Origin: Coniella vitis
Taxonomy: Eukaryota; Ascomycota; Sordariomycetes; Diaporthales; Schizoparmaceae
NCBI GenBank assembly: GCA_011317545.1
Contig: WUJK01000002.1
Location: 3,906,001-3,970,000, forward strand
Length of the DNA: 64,000 nucleotides
Reading direction: 5' to 3'
A program made the position numbers and the translations under genes. Position 1 is the stretch's first letter, and each line of letters starts with the position of its first letter. This document shows, piece by piece, positions 43,650-55,700 of the stretch. The notes beneath the pieces were generated by a model, which ran no database searches, was not told the origin of the DNA, and saw only the letters and a program-made list of their open reading frames with translations.

Positions 43650-44093
43650 TTACGCCGTCCCCACGGGCTCTGGCCTCGAAGAGAATACAATCTTGTACTT
43701 GACAACCTCGACAATCTCCAAGTCGTCACTGCCTTGCTCCGCAGCCCTTCTCCCCACCACGGCCATGGCTCGCGGTAATTTCTTGACCTCTCCCGTCAGC
43801 CGCTGGTGCTGTCCGACAAACAAGTACACGCGCTTCATCCATGCGGTGCTAGACGGGTCAAAGGCAAGGGAGTCGGGTTTGTAGTCGGGAAAGTCAAGAC
43901 GGCCGATGTTGATGGATGCTGCACTGCCGGAGTCTTGGATGGGGAGGTTGATAGTTCCTTGGAGCTCGAGTAGTGCGAGGCCTGCTGGTGTGTGGAGGAG
44001 TTGTGGTAGTGGGTTTGATGTGGGTGGTGATGTGGTTGTTGCTGATGGCTTGGTGTGTAAAAGAGTTGTTGTATTTGTTGCTGGGTCGGCCAT
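43650..44093 (-). CDS. CTF8: Chromosome transmission fidelity protein CTF8
   Basis: Small subunit of the alternative clamp loader Ctf18-Dcc1-Ctf8-RFC, which works in PCNA loading and sister-chromatid cohesion. Single exon, 147 residues from MADPATNTTT. After a Thr/Ser/Pro-rich N-terminus it shows the whole conserved core: LALLELQGTINLP, IGRLDFPDY, WMKRVYLFVGQHQRLTGEVKKLP, DLEIVEVVKYKIVFSSRPEPVG. The family's length is about 130-150 residues, so it is complete. It lies between VMA2 (convergent) and DPH1 (same strand, 749 bp away). Confidence 0.93.
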   Translation of the reverse strand: MADPATNTTTLLHTKPSATTTSPPTSNPLPQLLHTPAGLALLELQGTINLPIQDSGSAASINIGRLDFPDYKPDSLAFDPSSTAWMKRVYLFVGQHQRLTGEVKKLPRAMAVVGRRAAEQGSDDLEIVEVVKYKIVFSSRPEPVGTA

Positions 44094-44842
44094 GACGGGG
44101 AGAGATCAGGCACCTTTGCGGCTTGTATGACAAGCGGCTCCAGGTGGTGGATATTCGATGGTGCTTTCGGAAAGCGAGTGCGCTGCAGAAGTGGTGTAAT
44201 CCGTCCCCTGGGGATTGAGATCAAGCCAGGATACGTTGTCTCTGGGCCGTTATTGTTGAGTTTAATTTTGGTGATGCTGGTGCGAACTTGATGAAAAGCC
44301 CACAATCGGCTGCCTGCGACATTCTTGCACCGGCGTTCCGCGCTCCGTTTATCATGTACCCAACACTAGCAACAACGCGACATCCTAAGCTATATGAGCT
44401 ACGAGAGTACTTGTTGCTGGTATTGGTTATCGTGCAACTTAAAACATCCCAAGCATTTTACCGCGAGAAGCTGGTTTTTTTTTTAATACGTATATATATA
44501 TTTTTATTTTCTCATTAAAAAAATAAAAAACTGTATTTGTACTAAGATCTAATCGAAGTGAAAGTGCTTTCCTTTCACACTTGGGCATGTTCAAGATTGG
44601 TATCAATTCTGAAATGACAGAGAATGGAACTCGCCCGAGGCCATGAGAGACAATGGTATTACTTGTAATCGTAGCAGCAACCGGCATAGTGACTGGCTAT
44701 TACTTTAACTTCTGCGGCACTTTTTCTGAAGTCTGTGAATGCACTAAGCTTGTATCGAACGATCATATGCTCGATTGATCTCGATTGAGAAACGCCAAAT
44801 TTTATTGCATTTTTAGTTTCTGTGCGGACCATGACCAGCCAT
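44094..44842. other. Intergenic region, AT-rich
   Basis: CTF8 promoter and DPH1 3' flank. A strongly AT-rich block with poly-T, TATATA and poly-A runs lies at about 44473-44531. No gene. Confidence 0.55.
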
Positions 44843-46252
44843 TCAAGCCGCTTCCACTAGAGGCGCAGGCGCAGGCTTCGTCCGCCCCAATCCATCCTTT
44901 CCGTAGTAGTCCATAGGATACACACCCTTGCCCCAATCTTCTTTCTCTCCCAAAGCAATCAGAGCTTCATACGGCGTCAAAAGAGGCCTTGGGAATGCGT
45001 AACCCCAGTCTATACTTAACCGTGGACAGGCAACCTGCACCCAACATTCCACATCACTCATCGTCGCAAGCTTGCCAGGGAATATTTCGCTGAGCAGTAG
45101 ATTCACCCACGGGATGCCCATTTGTGTGAGCTTCTTCTCAATGAGAGTCATTGTGTTTGGGTTTCCTTGCCTTCCCAAGGAGCCAAGTATAAGACCCCAT
45201 TTCTTTGCAGTCTTGGCTGTCTTGATAGCCTGCCGTCGCAGATCTTGCATTTCCTCGTGGCCATACGTCTCGTGGGTGAGCTTTCGCGAGTATGGGTCAT
45301 ATCTGTAGGCTGGTATGCTTGGGTTATGTATCATGATGCTCTCGAGGTGAAAGCGACCGTCGCCAAGGTAAAGAATCAAATCCACGGGCTCATCTTTGGC
45401 GTACTTGGCTAAATCAGGACTTGTACAGCCCAAAATCTCGCCTTTTGATAGCGGAGCGATTTGCGGGACAATTACTTGGAAGCCTGCTTTAGTCAAGGCA
45501 GCGCGGACTCCATGAATGGTTGCGTTGAACTGAATGGTGCCGACCATGGCGATAGTCTTTCCAGGCGTAAAGTTCTTTTCTATTGAGGCCAACAAATGGG
45601 CGGTGTCGATACTAATGTCGACGAACACATAGAGCGTCTTGATCTTTGTGATGTCCACTGGTATCAGACAAGAGTGTGCGTAGTGGACGAGGAGATCACA
45701 GCCCATGGCACGGGCAGTATAATCATCGATGCAGCAAGCGCCATACGTAACATCACCCATGATGAGCGTTTCGATGCCGGGGCAGAATTGCTGTAGAATA
45801 TCGGATATTGTTGTAGCGAACATGAGAAGACCTTCCGGCATCTGGAGGGCCACCTTCTTGGAGCCAAGAGTCCGGATACGGTGGATCGTCTTTGGAATTT
45901 CAAAAGAGTAATTTGCAGGCAAGATGGAGATGGCCTCTTTGAGTTCTGGATCTTCAAGGATCTCTGGAGGCACTTGGTTCAAGAGACGAGGTGCCCTTCT
46001 TGGCTGAGCGACTATGTACGGTGTTATTATGAGTTTAACTATATTTTCATGAAATGGAAGGACGCTACCCTGTATTGCACCGGCATCTTCAATAGATGAC
46101 GAACCCTCCCCTGCCTTCAGCGCTGCAGCTTGCGCTGCCGTACGTCTGCCGACGAAGCGCTTCTTCGGTTGTCTGATGGCTGGCTCGGGGCTTTGCTGCT
46201 GTTCAATGTCGGCAGCAATGCCTAAATCCACTTGTGCTCTGTCGTCCTCCAT
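44843..46252 (-). CDS. DPH1: Diphthamide synthase subunit DPH1
   Basis: Dph1 with Dph2 forms the radical-SAM-like iron-sulfur enzyme that transfers the aminocarboxypropyl group from S-adenosylmethionine to the target histidine of eEF2, the first step of diphthamide synthesis in the cytosol. The ATG at 46252 (MEDDRAQVDLG) is chosen because the frame further upstream has no ATG. A 57-nt intron (46068-46012, donor GTAGCG, acceptor CATAG) is inferred: removing it restores AIQVAQPRRAPRLLNQVPPEIL, the usual family start. The product is about 450 residues. The three cluster cysteines are visible in YGACCIDDY, GEILGCTSPDL and VQVACPRLSIDWG. Because the intron is a multiple of three and stop-free, retention would simply add 19 residues. 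Divergent from ribosomal protein eS6. Confidence 0.94.
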   Translation of the reverse strand: MEDDRAQVDLGIAADIEQQQSPEPAIRQPKKRFVGRRTAAQAAALKAGEGSSSIEDAGAIQGSVLPFHENIVKLIITPYIVAQPRRAPRLLNQVPPEILEDPELKEAISILPANYSFEIPKTIHRIRTLGSKKVALQMPEGLLMFATTISDILQQFCPGIETLIMGDVTYGACCIDDYTARAMGCDLLVHYAHSCLIPVDITKIKTLYVFVDISIDTAHLLASIEKNFTPGKTIAMVGTIQFNATIHGVRAALTKAGFQVIVPQIAPLSKGEILGCTSPDLAKYAKDEPVDLILYLGDGRFHLESIMIHNPSIPAYRYDPYSRKLTHETYGHEEMQDLRRQAIKTAKTAKKWGLILGSLGRQGNPNTMTLIEKKLTQMGIPWVNLLLSEIFPGKLATMSDVECWVQVACPRLSIDWGYAFPRPLLTPYEALIALGEKEDWGKGVYPMDYYGKDGLGRTKPAPAPLVEAA

Positions 46253-46762
46253 TTTGATGTGTTGCCGTCGATCGGCCAATCAGGACCCCAAACAGACTGC
46301 GCACACAAATCCGTTCTTGGAAGGCTGGCAAACTAAAGAGATCTGATATTTCGAGAGGTGCCGAAATTTGTAGTATATGAAGTCTATATCCGTATAGTAG
46401 GCCTCGACGTCGCCTGAACATGAGAGAGCAAGGTTTCTTGAGATCGGTGTTGAGGTCTTGGAGGCAAATATCCTTAGTCATCTCTATGGTGTTTTTCGTG
46501 GGTAAGTTTGGGGGCGCTGCAGTGAAGAAGGACCCACCCGAGAATTTACCGAAGCGCTAATAGCCGACTGGGGAATAGCGTGAGTGCACGGACGCAAAAT
46601 TTAGCCCTTCGCACAGAAATTCCGTTTTTTGGCCTACCTTGCCTGGCGATTGCACGTCTTGTTCGACCTTTCCTCGTCTCGAAAATTGAAGCCATTCGCC
46701 CATCTCCATCTTCCTCGACTTCACTCTTTCAGTCCACGAATCTCGACTGAGAGCCAGACAAA
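46253..46762. promoter_or_regulatory. Divergent promoter, DPH1 / eS6
   Basis: 510 bp between start codons. The eS6 side carries a pyrimidine-rich leader (about 46660-46740), typical of ribosomal protein genes. Specific factor sites were not identified. Confidence 0.6.
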
Positions 46763-47999
46763 ATGAAGTTGAACATGTACGTTCTGACGATATCACTCAG
46801 TTCTTGCCCAAACGCCAATCGATTGTTCTGCCCACCGCTGTTCGAGCTTCGATTGTCCACGTGGGGCTTCCTCACGACGAACAGAATACTGACATTGACG
46901 GTCTCTTTACAGCTCTTACCCTGCCAACGGCAGCCAAAAGCTCGTCGATGTTGAAGATGAGCGCAAGCTCCGCATCTTCATGGAGAAGCGCGTACGTACC
47001 CACGAGAATCGAAACCCAACGAACCAATGAAGACGATTGCATTTTCGAAGACTTTTCGTTATACAATCCACACAATCACGACTACAGAAGAGATGCACCT
47101 TGGCCAAGAAAAAGACTAACACCTCTGTGTTCTGCAGATGGGCCAGGAGGTCCCCGCTGACTCCCTCGGCGACGAGTGGAAGGGCTACATCTTCCGCATC
47201 ACCGGTGGTAACGACAAGCAGGGTTTCCCTATGAAGCAGGGTGTCATGCACCCTACCCGTGTCCGCCTTCTCCTCTCCGACGGTCACTCTTGCTACCGCC
47301 CCCGCCGCACCGGCGAGCGCAAGCGCAAGTCCGTCCGCGGTTGCATTGTCGGCATGGACCTGTCCGTCCTTGCTCTGTCCGTCGTCAAGCAGGGCGAGCA
47401 GGACATTCCCGGCCTGACCGACGTCGTCCACCCCAAGCGCCTTGGACCCAAGCGCGCCACCAAGATCCGCAAGTTCTTTGGCCTCACCAAGGAGGACGAT
47501 GTATGTCAATTCCACACCGCATACAGTTCCGTCTTCGCCTACCCGATGACTGCGTTGGTGGAAATCAAGCAGTTTGGGTAGAGAGTGAGAGGAATGAGAG
47601 TTCTCGACCAACATTCGAGAATCTCAGGGCTAATGATCATCTACTTTTTTCCCACCGGGATATAGGTCCGCAAGTACGTCATCCGCCGCGAGGTCCAGCC
47701 TAAGAAGGAGGGTGCCAAGCCTTACACCAAGGCCCCCAAGATCCAGCGTCTGGTCACTCCCCAGCGTCTGCAGCACAAGCGCCACCGCATTGCGCTCAAG
47801 CGTCGCCAGGCCGAGAAGGTCAAGGACGAGGCCGTATGTATACCCCCAGTGCCCCGAGATGATGGGCACTGTTGATGAAGCTAACACACTTGATCTACAG
47901 AACGAGTACGCCCAGATTCTCGCCAAGCGTGTTGCTGAGGCCAAGGCCAACAAGGCCGACGCTCGCAAGCGCCGCGCCTCTTCCATGCACAAGGCTTAA
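46763..47999 (+). CDS. RPS6: 40S ribosomal protein eS6 (RPS6)
   Basis: Structural protein of the small ribosomal subunit and a target of TOR-pathway kinases. Five exons, 46763-46776 (14 nt), 46913-46991, 47138-47500, 47666-47833 and 47901-47999, give 240 residues. The spliced protein reads MKLNISYPANGSQKLVDVEDERKL at its start, then GQEVPADSLGDEWKGY, GGNDKQGFPMKQGV, RRTGERKRKSVRG, DLSVLALSVVKQGEQDIPGL and the basic C-terminal helix. It ends RKRRASSMHKA, carrying the RRxSS phosphorylation site of eS6. Codon use is strongly C-ending, as in highly expressed genes. All introns are GTACGT/GTATGT...AG. Confidence 0.98.
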
Positions 48000-48929
48000 A
48001 TATTCGATGTCTAGCGGGGGTGTCGTCGTCTTTTGCGATTCGGGTACGGCTCAGGAGGGATATGATGGCTGGTTCGGCTTAAAAGTGGGAAGGTATCTCG
48101 GGCTCGACATGGATGAAACTCCAAACAGCAGCTATACAATGATTGATACCTCCATATTCAAGGCGTTTGGGACAAGTGACCAATTACTGCTTTGCAGGCT
48201 TAACTGTTCCGTGTTCTTTAGATCCGGTGTCTTCTGCGTATATGTTTTGCGTGATCGTCGATTGTATGCATTTCGTCATAAATCTTTTCTGTTGAGGGCA
48301 CGTAAACGACCTCCGTTCAGAGGATTGCGTGGTTTCTGATAATTCACTACAGCCTTAGAGGAGACTTGAAATACACATCTACATATGCTACTTATATGTT
48401 CACATTTGCAGGTAACAATGATGGACGGGCCGAGTTATGCTAGTATTATCAAAACTGCAGCAGATTGTCATTTCGTCTGAGCTCTCGAGGCTCTGAGCAC
48501 AATGCATTTTCGCTCTATGCTAGGCTAGTTACCCATCAGTGATCACACATCATGAGTAGCACTATCCCTGAACTGCTACACACAAACATGGCATTTGCTG
48601 CAGATTGAGGGCTTGGGCCCATTTCTATAGTAAGATCTGTCTCTCATACACGCGCGCGTTTGGTTTTCCATAGGCTCTTGAACGCACCCACTTGGTCATC
48701 GGCACAGTGCCTCTTTTCACTTCAAACAGACAACACCTACAACACTATACGACGGCGAAGTGAAAGCCAAACATTGGCTTCCAAGCCCACCTAAGACACC
48801 CGAATACTGCACTAATAATGTATCGGGCGCTGGTAGAAATCTGAGCCACCGAAACAAGCTCCTGAGCAACAACATCAATGACAGCTGCCCAACATGGCCC
48901 TCACTATCCATGTTTCTTCTTCGTCTTCT
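48000..48929. other. Intergenic region between convergent genes
   Basis: 3' flanks of eS6 (+) and the PRPP synthetase gene (-). A plus-strand frame at 47872-48339 that crosses the eS6 stop is a shadow. Nothing else is seen. Confidence 0.5.
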
Positions 48930-50119
48930 TTAAAAGACATGCGTAAACAAATAACTCACACTTTCGCCGTTGTGTGTCCGGCGAATGGACTCAGCTAGGG
49001 TCCCGCTGACGTCCATGACCTTGAGCTTTGGGCACCGCTCCAGCTTGTCACCCAGTGGGACAGTGTTTGTTACCACGACCTGCGACAGTGCGCTCTTGTT
49101 GATGTTGTCGATGGCCGGACCGCTGAGGATTCCATGGGTGACGATTGCGACAACTTCGCGCGCGCCATTTTCCTTGACGACAGCCGCAGCTTTGGCAAGG
49201 GTTCCACAGGTGTCCGCCATGTCATCTACCAGGATACACACTTTGTCTACGACATTTCCGACAAGGACCATGCGGCCGACTTCGTTGGGTCGAGGGCGTT
49301 CTTTGTGGATAAGGGCGAAGGGAAGGTCGAGGCGGTCTGCAAGCGAGGTTGCCCGCTTGGCGCCACCAGCATCTGGAGACACAATCACGCAGTCCTTGAC
49401 CGAAAGGTTCTCTTGCACCCAACGCAAGACAGACGGCTCGGCGTAGAGGTTGTCAACTGGAACATTGAAAAAACCCTGAATTTGCCTGTAGTACGGACGC
49501 AATTAGTCTTCAACTGGAACAAGCTTCCAATGCGGGGGCTCTGTATTACGCACGATGCGTGCAAATCCATGGTGATGACATGGTTGCAGCCAGCAGTGGT
49601 GAGCATGTTCGCAATGAGCCTTGCGCTGATGGGCGCCCGACTCTTGTCCTTCTTGTCTTGTCGCGCATAGGGGAAGTTTGGTATAACGGCTGTGATGCGC
49701 CGTGCAGATGCTGTCCTGCCTATTGTACCATTGATGATCAGTCTTCTAACTCTAGCTTTTGTTCTTGTAGAGAGTGCTCGCGTCGATCATACAGGCGTGT
49801 ATCATGATCAAGAGTTCCATGAGGCCGTCGTTGATGTCGCCCGGGGCTGTAGACTGGATGATGAAGACGTCCTCATCTCGTACGGACTCGCCGATGGTGA
49901 CGCTGGTTTCTTGGTTCGAGTAGTTCAGGCTCATGGTCTTTGCAATCTCTATACCCAGCCTACGTGCGCGCGCATCGTCAGTCAGGCATCAAGCCTTGTG
50001 TCGTCGTGATCATTTTAGAGTGCCTTGGACATAGATACTCACCGGTTGGCAACCAGCTGGGCCAGCATGGGGTGGGAATTCCCACTCAGGAGTTTGATCT
50101 CGTTCGACATGGTGGACAT
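48930..50119 (-). CDS. Ribose-phosphate pyrophosphokinase (PRPP synthetase)
   Basis: Makes phosphoribosyl pyrophosphate from ribose-5-phosphate and ATP for purine, pyrimidine, histidine and tryptophan synthesis. Four exons on the minus strand, 50119-50043, 49959-49793, 49719-49554 and 49485-48930, give 321 residues, the canonical length. Joined segments read NEIKLLSGNSHPMLAQLVANR-LGIEIAK, MIHACRTASARRITAVIPNFPYARQDKK and ITMDLHAS-QIQGFFNVPVDNLYAEP. Visible motifs are the flexible catalytic loop (NFPYARQDKKDKSRAPIS) and the PRPP-binding loop ILVDDMADTCGTLAKAA. An ATG nine nucleotides further in (MSNEIKLLSG) is an equally good start. The second donor interrupts a TGT codon (GCCT|GTATGA). The fungus probably has several paralogues; this looks like the short Prs2/3/4 type. 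Confidence 0.96.
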
Positions 50120-52726
50120 AGTGGAAGAAGGGGAAAGGCTTTGCTTTCCGGGAAATGCAGCTTTTGGACCAGTTATGGGCACAGGACGCAGAACCCCAAG
50201 CAAAGTCGTACAGGCCCAGACAGTGTGACACGCTGAATTTGGCGGTTTTTAGCGCGGGGTTGTTGGCAAGAGGGCGTGTGGGTTTCACGAGGGCTGCGAG
50301 GGGCAATGCGTCGTTTGCTCCAGCAGGGGCTGTGTCGCACAAGTAAGTGATTGCTTCTGATGGCAGGCGAGGGCAAAGAAGTAGCGGCTGAGGTATATTT
50401 TCTGAAAGCAATCGGCAGGCTGGCAGGGTAGCTGGACGACCGGTTTTGAAGGAAGGCTTGAGGGCGGTCGGACTTGCCATTACTAGCCTTCACAACTTTT
50501 CTCTAACTTTCTGCCGTCACAAAGCCGATTTCAGCTAGATCCTGGCCCATGCCACAGCGGCCTCGGCTGCCCGCGAACCACTGGTACAAATTTTATACCA
50601 TGTACTTTTCCCCGCGAAAGAGTCCAATCAGATTTCTGGTATATACGTGCATACATAACTATGTGGTACATTGTTCATAGTATATTCTCTGTCCTTAGAC
50701 ATGGGAAGTTCATCTGCCCTGAGATCATTCTCTCATAATACAAAAACCTAAGCTCCATCCTGTTCTGTTGTACACAAGAAATGAAACCGGCACATGATGT
50801 TTTCGACACGCGAGATTCATGCATTCATTGGGTTTCCGTCATTGGCAGCATACACACAGACACACAATGGACTGTTTGCAGATTGAGTTTATTTTGCGCG
50901 TTGGTTGGGCTGAAGCAATACTGTGTATTTATCGGCCCGCGATCTACGTACATAGTAAAGGTGATGCTGTTGCCGTACTTATTTCAAAGGTTGCAACTTG
51001 GACTCCAACCAGTGCTACAATATAGTGATAGCGGATCCGGTGCGACTGGCCTTGAAGCTGGACAGAAGACTTGAAAATGGGCTGCGAAATGCCCGAAAAT
51101 ATTGCTCTATCTGGAGCGAATGGCAACTCAAGCGTATGTATGGACTGCGAACGGGGCATTTCATGCAGCATTGAAGGGCACCTCGGCATGTGCTCGTCAC
51201 CATGCTGCGATTGACACACGGTCTTGCCAGACTCATAATTGGGGCCCAGCCGAGATTCAGTGGCCGTCTTCGGCCTTAAGGACAAGATCGAAGCCCGGGT
51301 CCCATCTAGCCCGGGTCCGCCTCCGATAGCAATCTCCGAATTGCACGACGAACTACAAGCTACACCAAGAAATCGCTACATAGCAGGATACGGTGGCCCT
51401 AGTAACATGATGCTTGATAGGCAAAGACAAAACGAAATCTTGTCTTGGTACAAATCAATCATGGCTACAGATACAGTTAGCGAAGTGCCTGCTTAGGTTC
51501 TAGATGTTCCAGGCTTTGACCTAATACACATCGACAACAAGCAAGCAAGTACCTACCGTTTGTAGAAAGTGCATCTCAGATGATCCGCAGAATTTCGAAT
51601 ATATACTATGTATAAGCAGTGAGCAAGACCAGTTACTCACCGAACATCCACGCCAGTGGATATTTAAGCCTATAGCATGGTGAGCAGTGGGTGGCGATGC
51701 CTGGAACAATGGTAGCAGCAGAAAGCAGTCTGGACAGACGAACAGGAGACGGTGCAACTGTATTGTCATATCCATATGAGCTTGCTTCAAGCCATGTGTA
51801 TTACCGTGTGTACTCATTTGAAAGATAGTATCATTATACTCGTGGCTGTTGAGGACTTGAGAATCCATCTGGTGTATATACCCATGATTTCTACTCGTGT
51901 ACATAGTATTTACCAACTGCCAATATAGTACCCGGCCGTTTCTAAGTTACCTTCCCCTGCCCCTGTCTCTTTCCCCCACTGTCAGCCAAAAGTTTCCAAC
52001 AGCAGAGCCGCCTGCCGAAAAAGTGGAATTTGCAGTCTGATCGCGCGCAGCATTAACAAACTGTGTTGAGAGAAGACTTGTCATGTCATTGTACTGTGCT
52101 AGGTACCCACTGCTACCGCCCGCCTTCTAACGTACTATGTAGCAGGACAGCAGGAGTGCCTGACACTGCCAGATGTGCTGTAGAAGCTCGGGCCAATCCT
52201 GGGAACCACTGACGCAAACTGCCTGCTGCTACAAACCCTTCCCCAAGGTCCACTCACTGCCGCTGCCTTGACTTTGGACCTCAACCTTCGCAACATCAAA
52301 CTCGCGACCAACCGTCTTCCCCTCCCGCCACTGCCCAGCCACCACAGAGTGCGTTCGACTCATACTCGTATCACTTTCCTCTCTTCCTGCAGCTGCATCT
52401 GCGTACCTCAAGCTGCTACAGCTCACTGCGAGAAAAACGATCTGCCAGGCTCAAGTCACGACGGCCTGCACACGACGCGGCTGGAACCTGAAGGCTTTCG
52501 TCCCTCACCTAGATTCGCACCCACGCCGCCCGGCTTCTTCAACAAGTGGCCTGTGCCTCGCTACAACCTCGAACCTGAATCACGCCTCAACCTTCTTGTC
52601 ATTCAAATTATCGGCTGCATAGTCTTTTCGCCTTTTCCAGTGCCCTCCGATAACGTAGGACAGGCGCCCTAAAGGTAGTGGAGCGGGAGGTTGTACGCCT
52701 GCGGCGTTGCCGCGCCCACCATCACG
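50120..52726. promoter_or_regulatory. Divergent region, PRPP synthetase / TOM1
   Basis: A 2.6-kb gap with the promoters of both genes. About 460 bp before the TOM1 ATG are CT-rich and open in one frame (52268-52672), most simply a long transcribed leader. Other short frames (e.g. 51239-51496) have no family features. A duplicated GCCCGGGTCC lies near 51285-51318. No RNA gene was seen. Confidence 0.45.
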
Positions 52727-55700
52727 ATGGGGAAGATTCTCAAGTCCATCCAGCCGAAGCACTGCGAGACTCTGGTATGTTATACATCATAGTCTTCTTC
52801 TGGCTGGCATCGTGGTTGTTTGCTAATTTTTAATGCAGTCATTGTGGGTTCACGATTTCGTGCAAACAGCATCCTGCGAGCCTCTGCCGCTGCTTCCGCA
52901 AAAGCTTCACACCTTTCCAATCGCGAAGTGGCCGTTACCACGCGGCGATCTTTACCACTGGATCCGTCTTCTCAACAGATTCGACAATATTCTGGAATGT
53001 TTCAATAAACTTTACAAGCTGGATGAGGGCCCGCAGACACGCCCTTTTGGTTGTGACCTACTGTTGGGCCGCCAAGTTCGCGTTGAGGAATATGGTTCAG
53101 AAGAGTGGGACGAAGAAAAGCTGAGAGCCCTCGACTACCGAGAAGATGGCGACGCGCAGCTCGTTACAACTATTCTGCAATTCACACAGCGGCTTTTGAG
53201 CCATTGTGGTAATCGCAGCATCTACGCTAGTAGCCCTCACCTTAACAATCTCCTCAACAGCACCGATTTATCAGTCGTCCACGCCACGCTGGAGGTTGGA
53301 CTGGAGCTTGCTGCGCGCTACCAGGCTTCTGTCAAACGCATGAGCTCGCCTAGCCGTCAAGTCAGCAACGCGCTACTTGCGAACCACTACAATATTGACC
53401 TCGACCGCGTTCAACAGATTGCTCAGCCATTTGTCAAGACGCCCATCATATCCCTGAGCGATGCAACAGTGCAAGCGATTTCAAGTGCAGCAAGTAAGTC
53501 CAAGGATAGAGAAAAGGGATCTTCGGTTGCTGCCTCCAGCGCAACAACATCTATGCTCGCCAATGATCTTGCCGCTATTATCTCCACTGCTGAGGCTTCG
53601 GAGGATCAATGGAAGGGCTGGGGTGATGTCAAGATTGCGTATTATCCTCAGACTGAGGACGGCGACTTCTCTGCCCAGGGATCGCTTGAGCGAACCAGCA
53701 ATTCAACCCCTAACACGCCCACGCCGCTGCGCCGTAGCTCTACTATGGGAGCCCAGCAAAGTACTCCACGCAGCTCTAGGACTGTCCAGAGTGCCGATGA
53801 TGGGTCGTCCTCGGCATACCGAACATCGAACACGAACGAAGACACTGGAGCCGGCTCGAGCCAGCGATATCTCGAAATACCGCAAAGTGTAGTAGCATCT
53901 ACTCCGATCTATGACCTTCTCCAACGCATCCCCGACGATATGCCCAAAGTTTCTCGTTACGAGGCCCTCAATCGTCTCCGGATATGCAAAGCTTTGATGT
54001 TAGGTCCCGATGCGCGTCAACAGGCCCTTGCAGTTCGCTTGTTAGCTATAGCGAATTTGGCCCACATACACCCCGAGTCTGTGTTCCTCGAACAAGTGCT
54101 TAAGCAAGACAATGATGAGCCTCGACGGTACCACCTCGTCTATCAGCTTGTGGAGCTGATCCATCCTTCGACGGCTGGCCAAGCAGCTGCACCTCGTTGG
54201 TTACAGACCATTGTTCTTACTCTGCTGGAAAATATTTCTCAGTACAACGCCAAAAGTCAGGATGTTATATCAGCCTTGAATGCAACTGTTAACCATGGGG
54301 TCTTATTGTACGTCATCCGTAAGGCCGTCGTCGAGATGCGAGATCACGTTGAGCAGTCTGAGCAAGAGTCGGTCGAATTGCATGATTGGCGATATAAGTT
54401 GTTCAAACTTGCCATGTCTCTTGCCTTGGCTGGTAGAATTGGCACTGAGTTGATGTCCGCTGGCCTGGTGGATGTTCTCGTGGACATCGTTAATATGCGC
54501 ACTCAAGTCGCGGATCGCTGGCATCATGATGCTGTTCAAAATCTTGATCAGCTGATTGTTCACTATGGATCAACAGCTTTCCAAGCATTCAACAGCGCCA
54601 ATGGACTCGCAAACGCCGCTCAACTCATGATACATACTACATCCACAGCTAAGGATCTAGCTGAAAATGGTCATGGCACACGGCCCGACTTTTATTCTAC
54701 AGTTGTCGACTACGAGATTCCGTTTTATCAGCAGCAGACCCTGAAGTGGTTGCTCAAATTGATTCACCACATCATGAATCCCAGCGGTTTTCCTCACGGT
54801 GGGGTTGCGGAGCGTCTCTTGCGAAATCTAGTCGACAACTCAAAGCTTCTTGACAGCCTGCGGACAATCATGGAAAACACCAGAGCCTTCGGAGCTGTGG
54901 TCTGGACGAATTCAATCAATCTCTTGACAGATTTCATCAACAACGACCCCACAAGTTTTGCGGCAATTTCCGAGACTGGTATGATCAAGAGTTTACTCGA
55001 GTCACTTACAGGCCGTGGCTTGCCTTCGGAAACGAGCTCAGAACGTCCGGGAGATGAGGATTCTAACGCAATGGGGGCTGCCGCTGATGATAGCATCGTC
55101 CTCGAGCCAGACCTACGCCCTCATCCTCCAAACGAAGAAACGCTTGCCAGTTCACGCTCGGGTCCGCTTGCCGCTGGTGTTCTAGCCTCCCCAGAAGCCA
55201 TCGGAGCCATCGTGCCTGTTATCAATGCTATTTGCCTGAATCAGACTGGAATGAAGCTGGTAGTGTCATCACGAGTCCTCGAGAGCTTTCTGGAAATATT
55301 TGAGAGCGAGCAACACGTGCGTCTGATGTTCATTGACCAGGATCTTGCCTACAATATTGGACTGCAAATCGATGAAATTGCCAGACATCACCCGGCTCTG
55401 AGGCAAACAATAGCGAACTCAGTCATCGATATGATTGCCCGAGTCCAGTATTTGGGAAAGACAAAGGCGACATCTGATGGCTGGGGCGCAAAGCTAGTTG
55501 ATGTATCGAGCACTGAAGAGGACAAGTCGGTGAAGACTGCCTCTCAACCAACATCTGGTAATGGAAAGGGCACGGCTGCCTCCTCTGAAGACGTGGAGAT
55601 GACCGACGTAGCAGCCTCACAGGAACAAATTTACCCGCGATCCTACGGGGCCCTTCATGAAGTGCCCCAGGGCATCACTCCCTACATCTTCGCAGTGGCG

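Noticed and set aside
52268..52672. 134-codon plus-strand frame before TOM1
   Set aside because: Low-complexity Pro/Ser/His composition without homology features; fits a long leader of TOM1.
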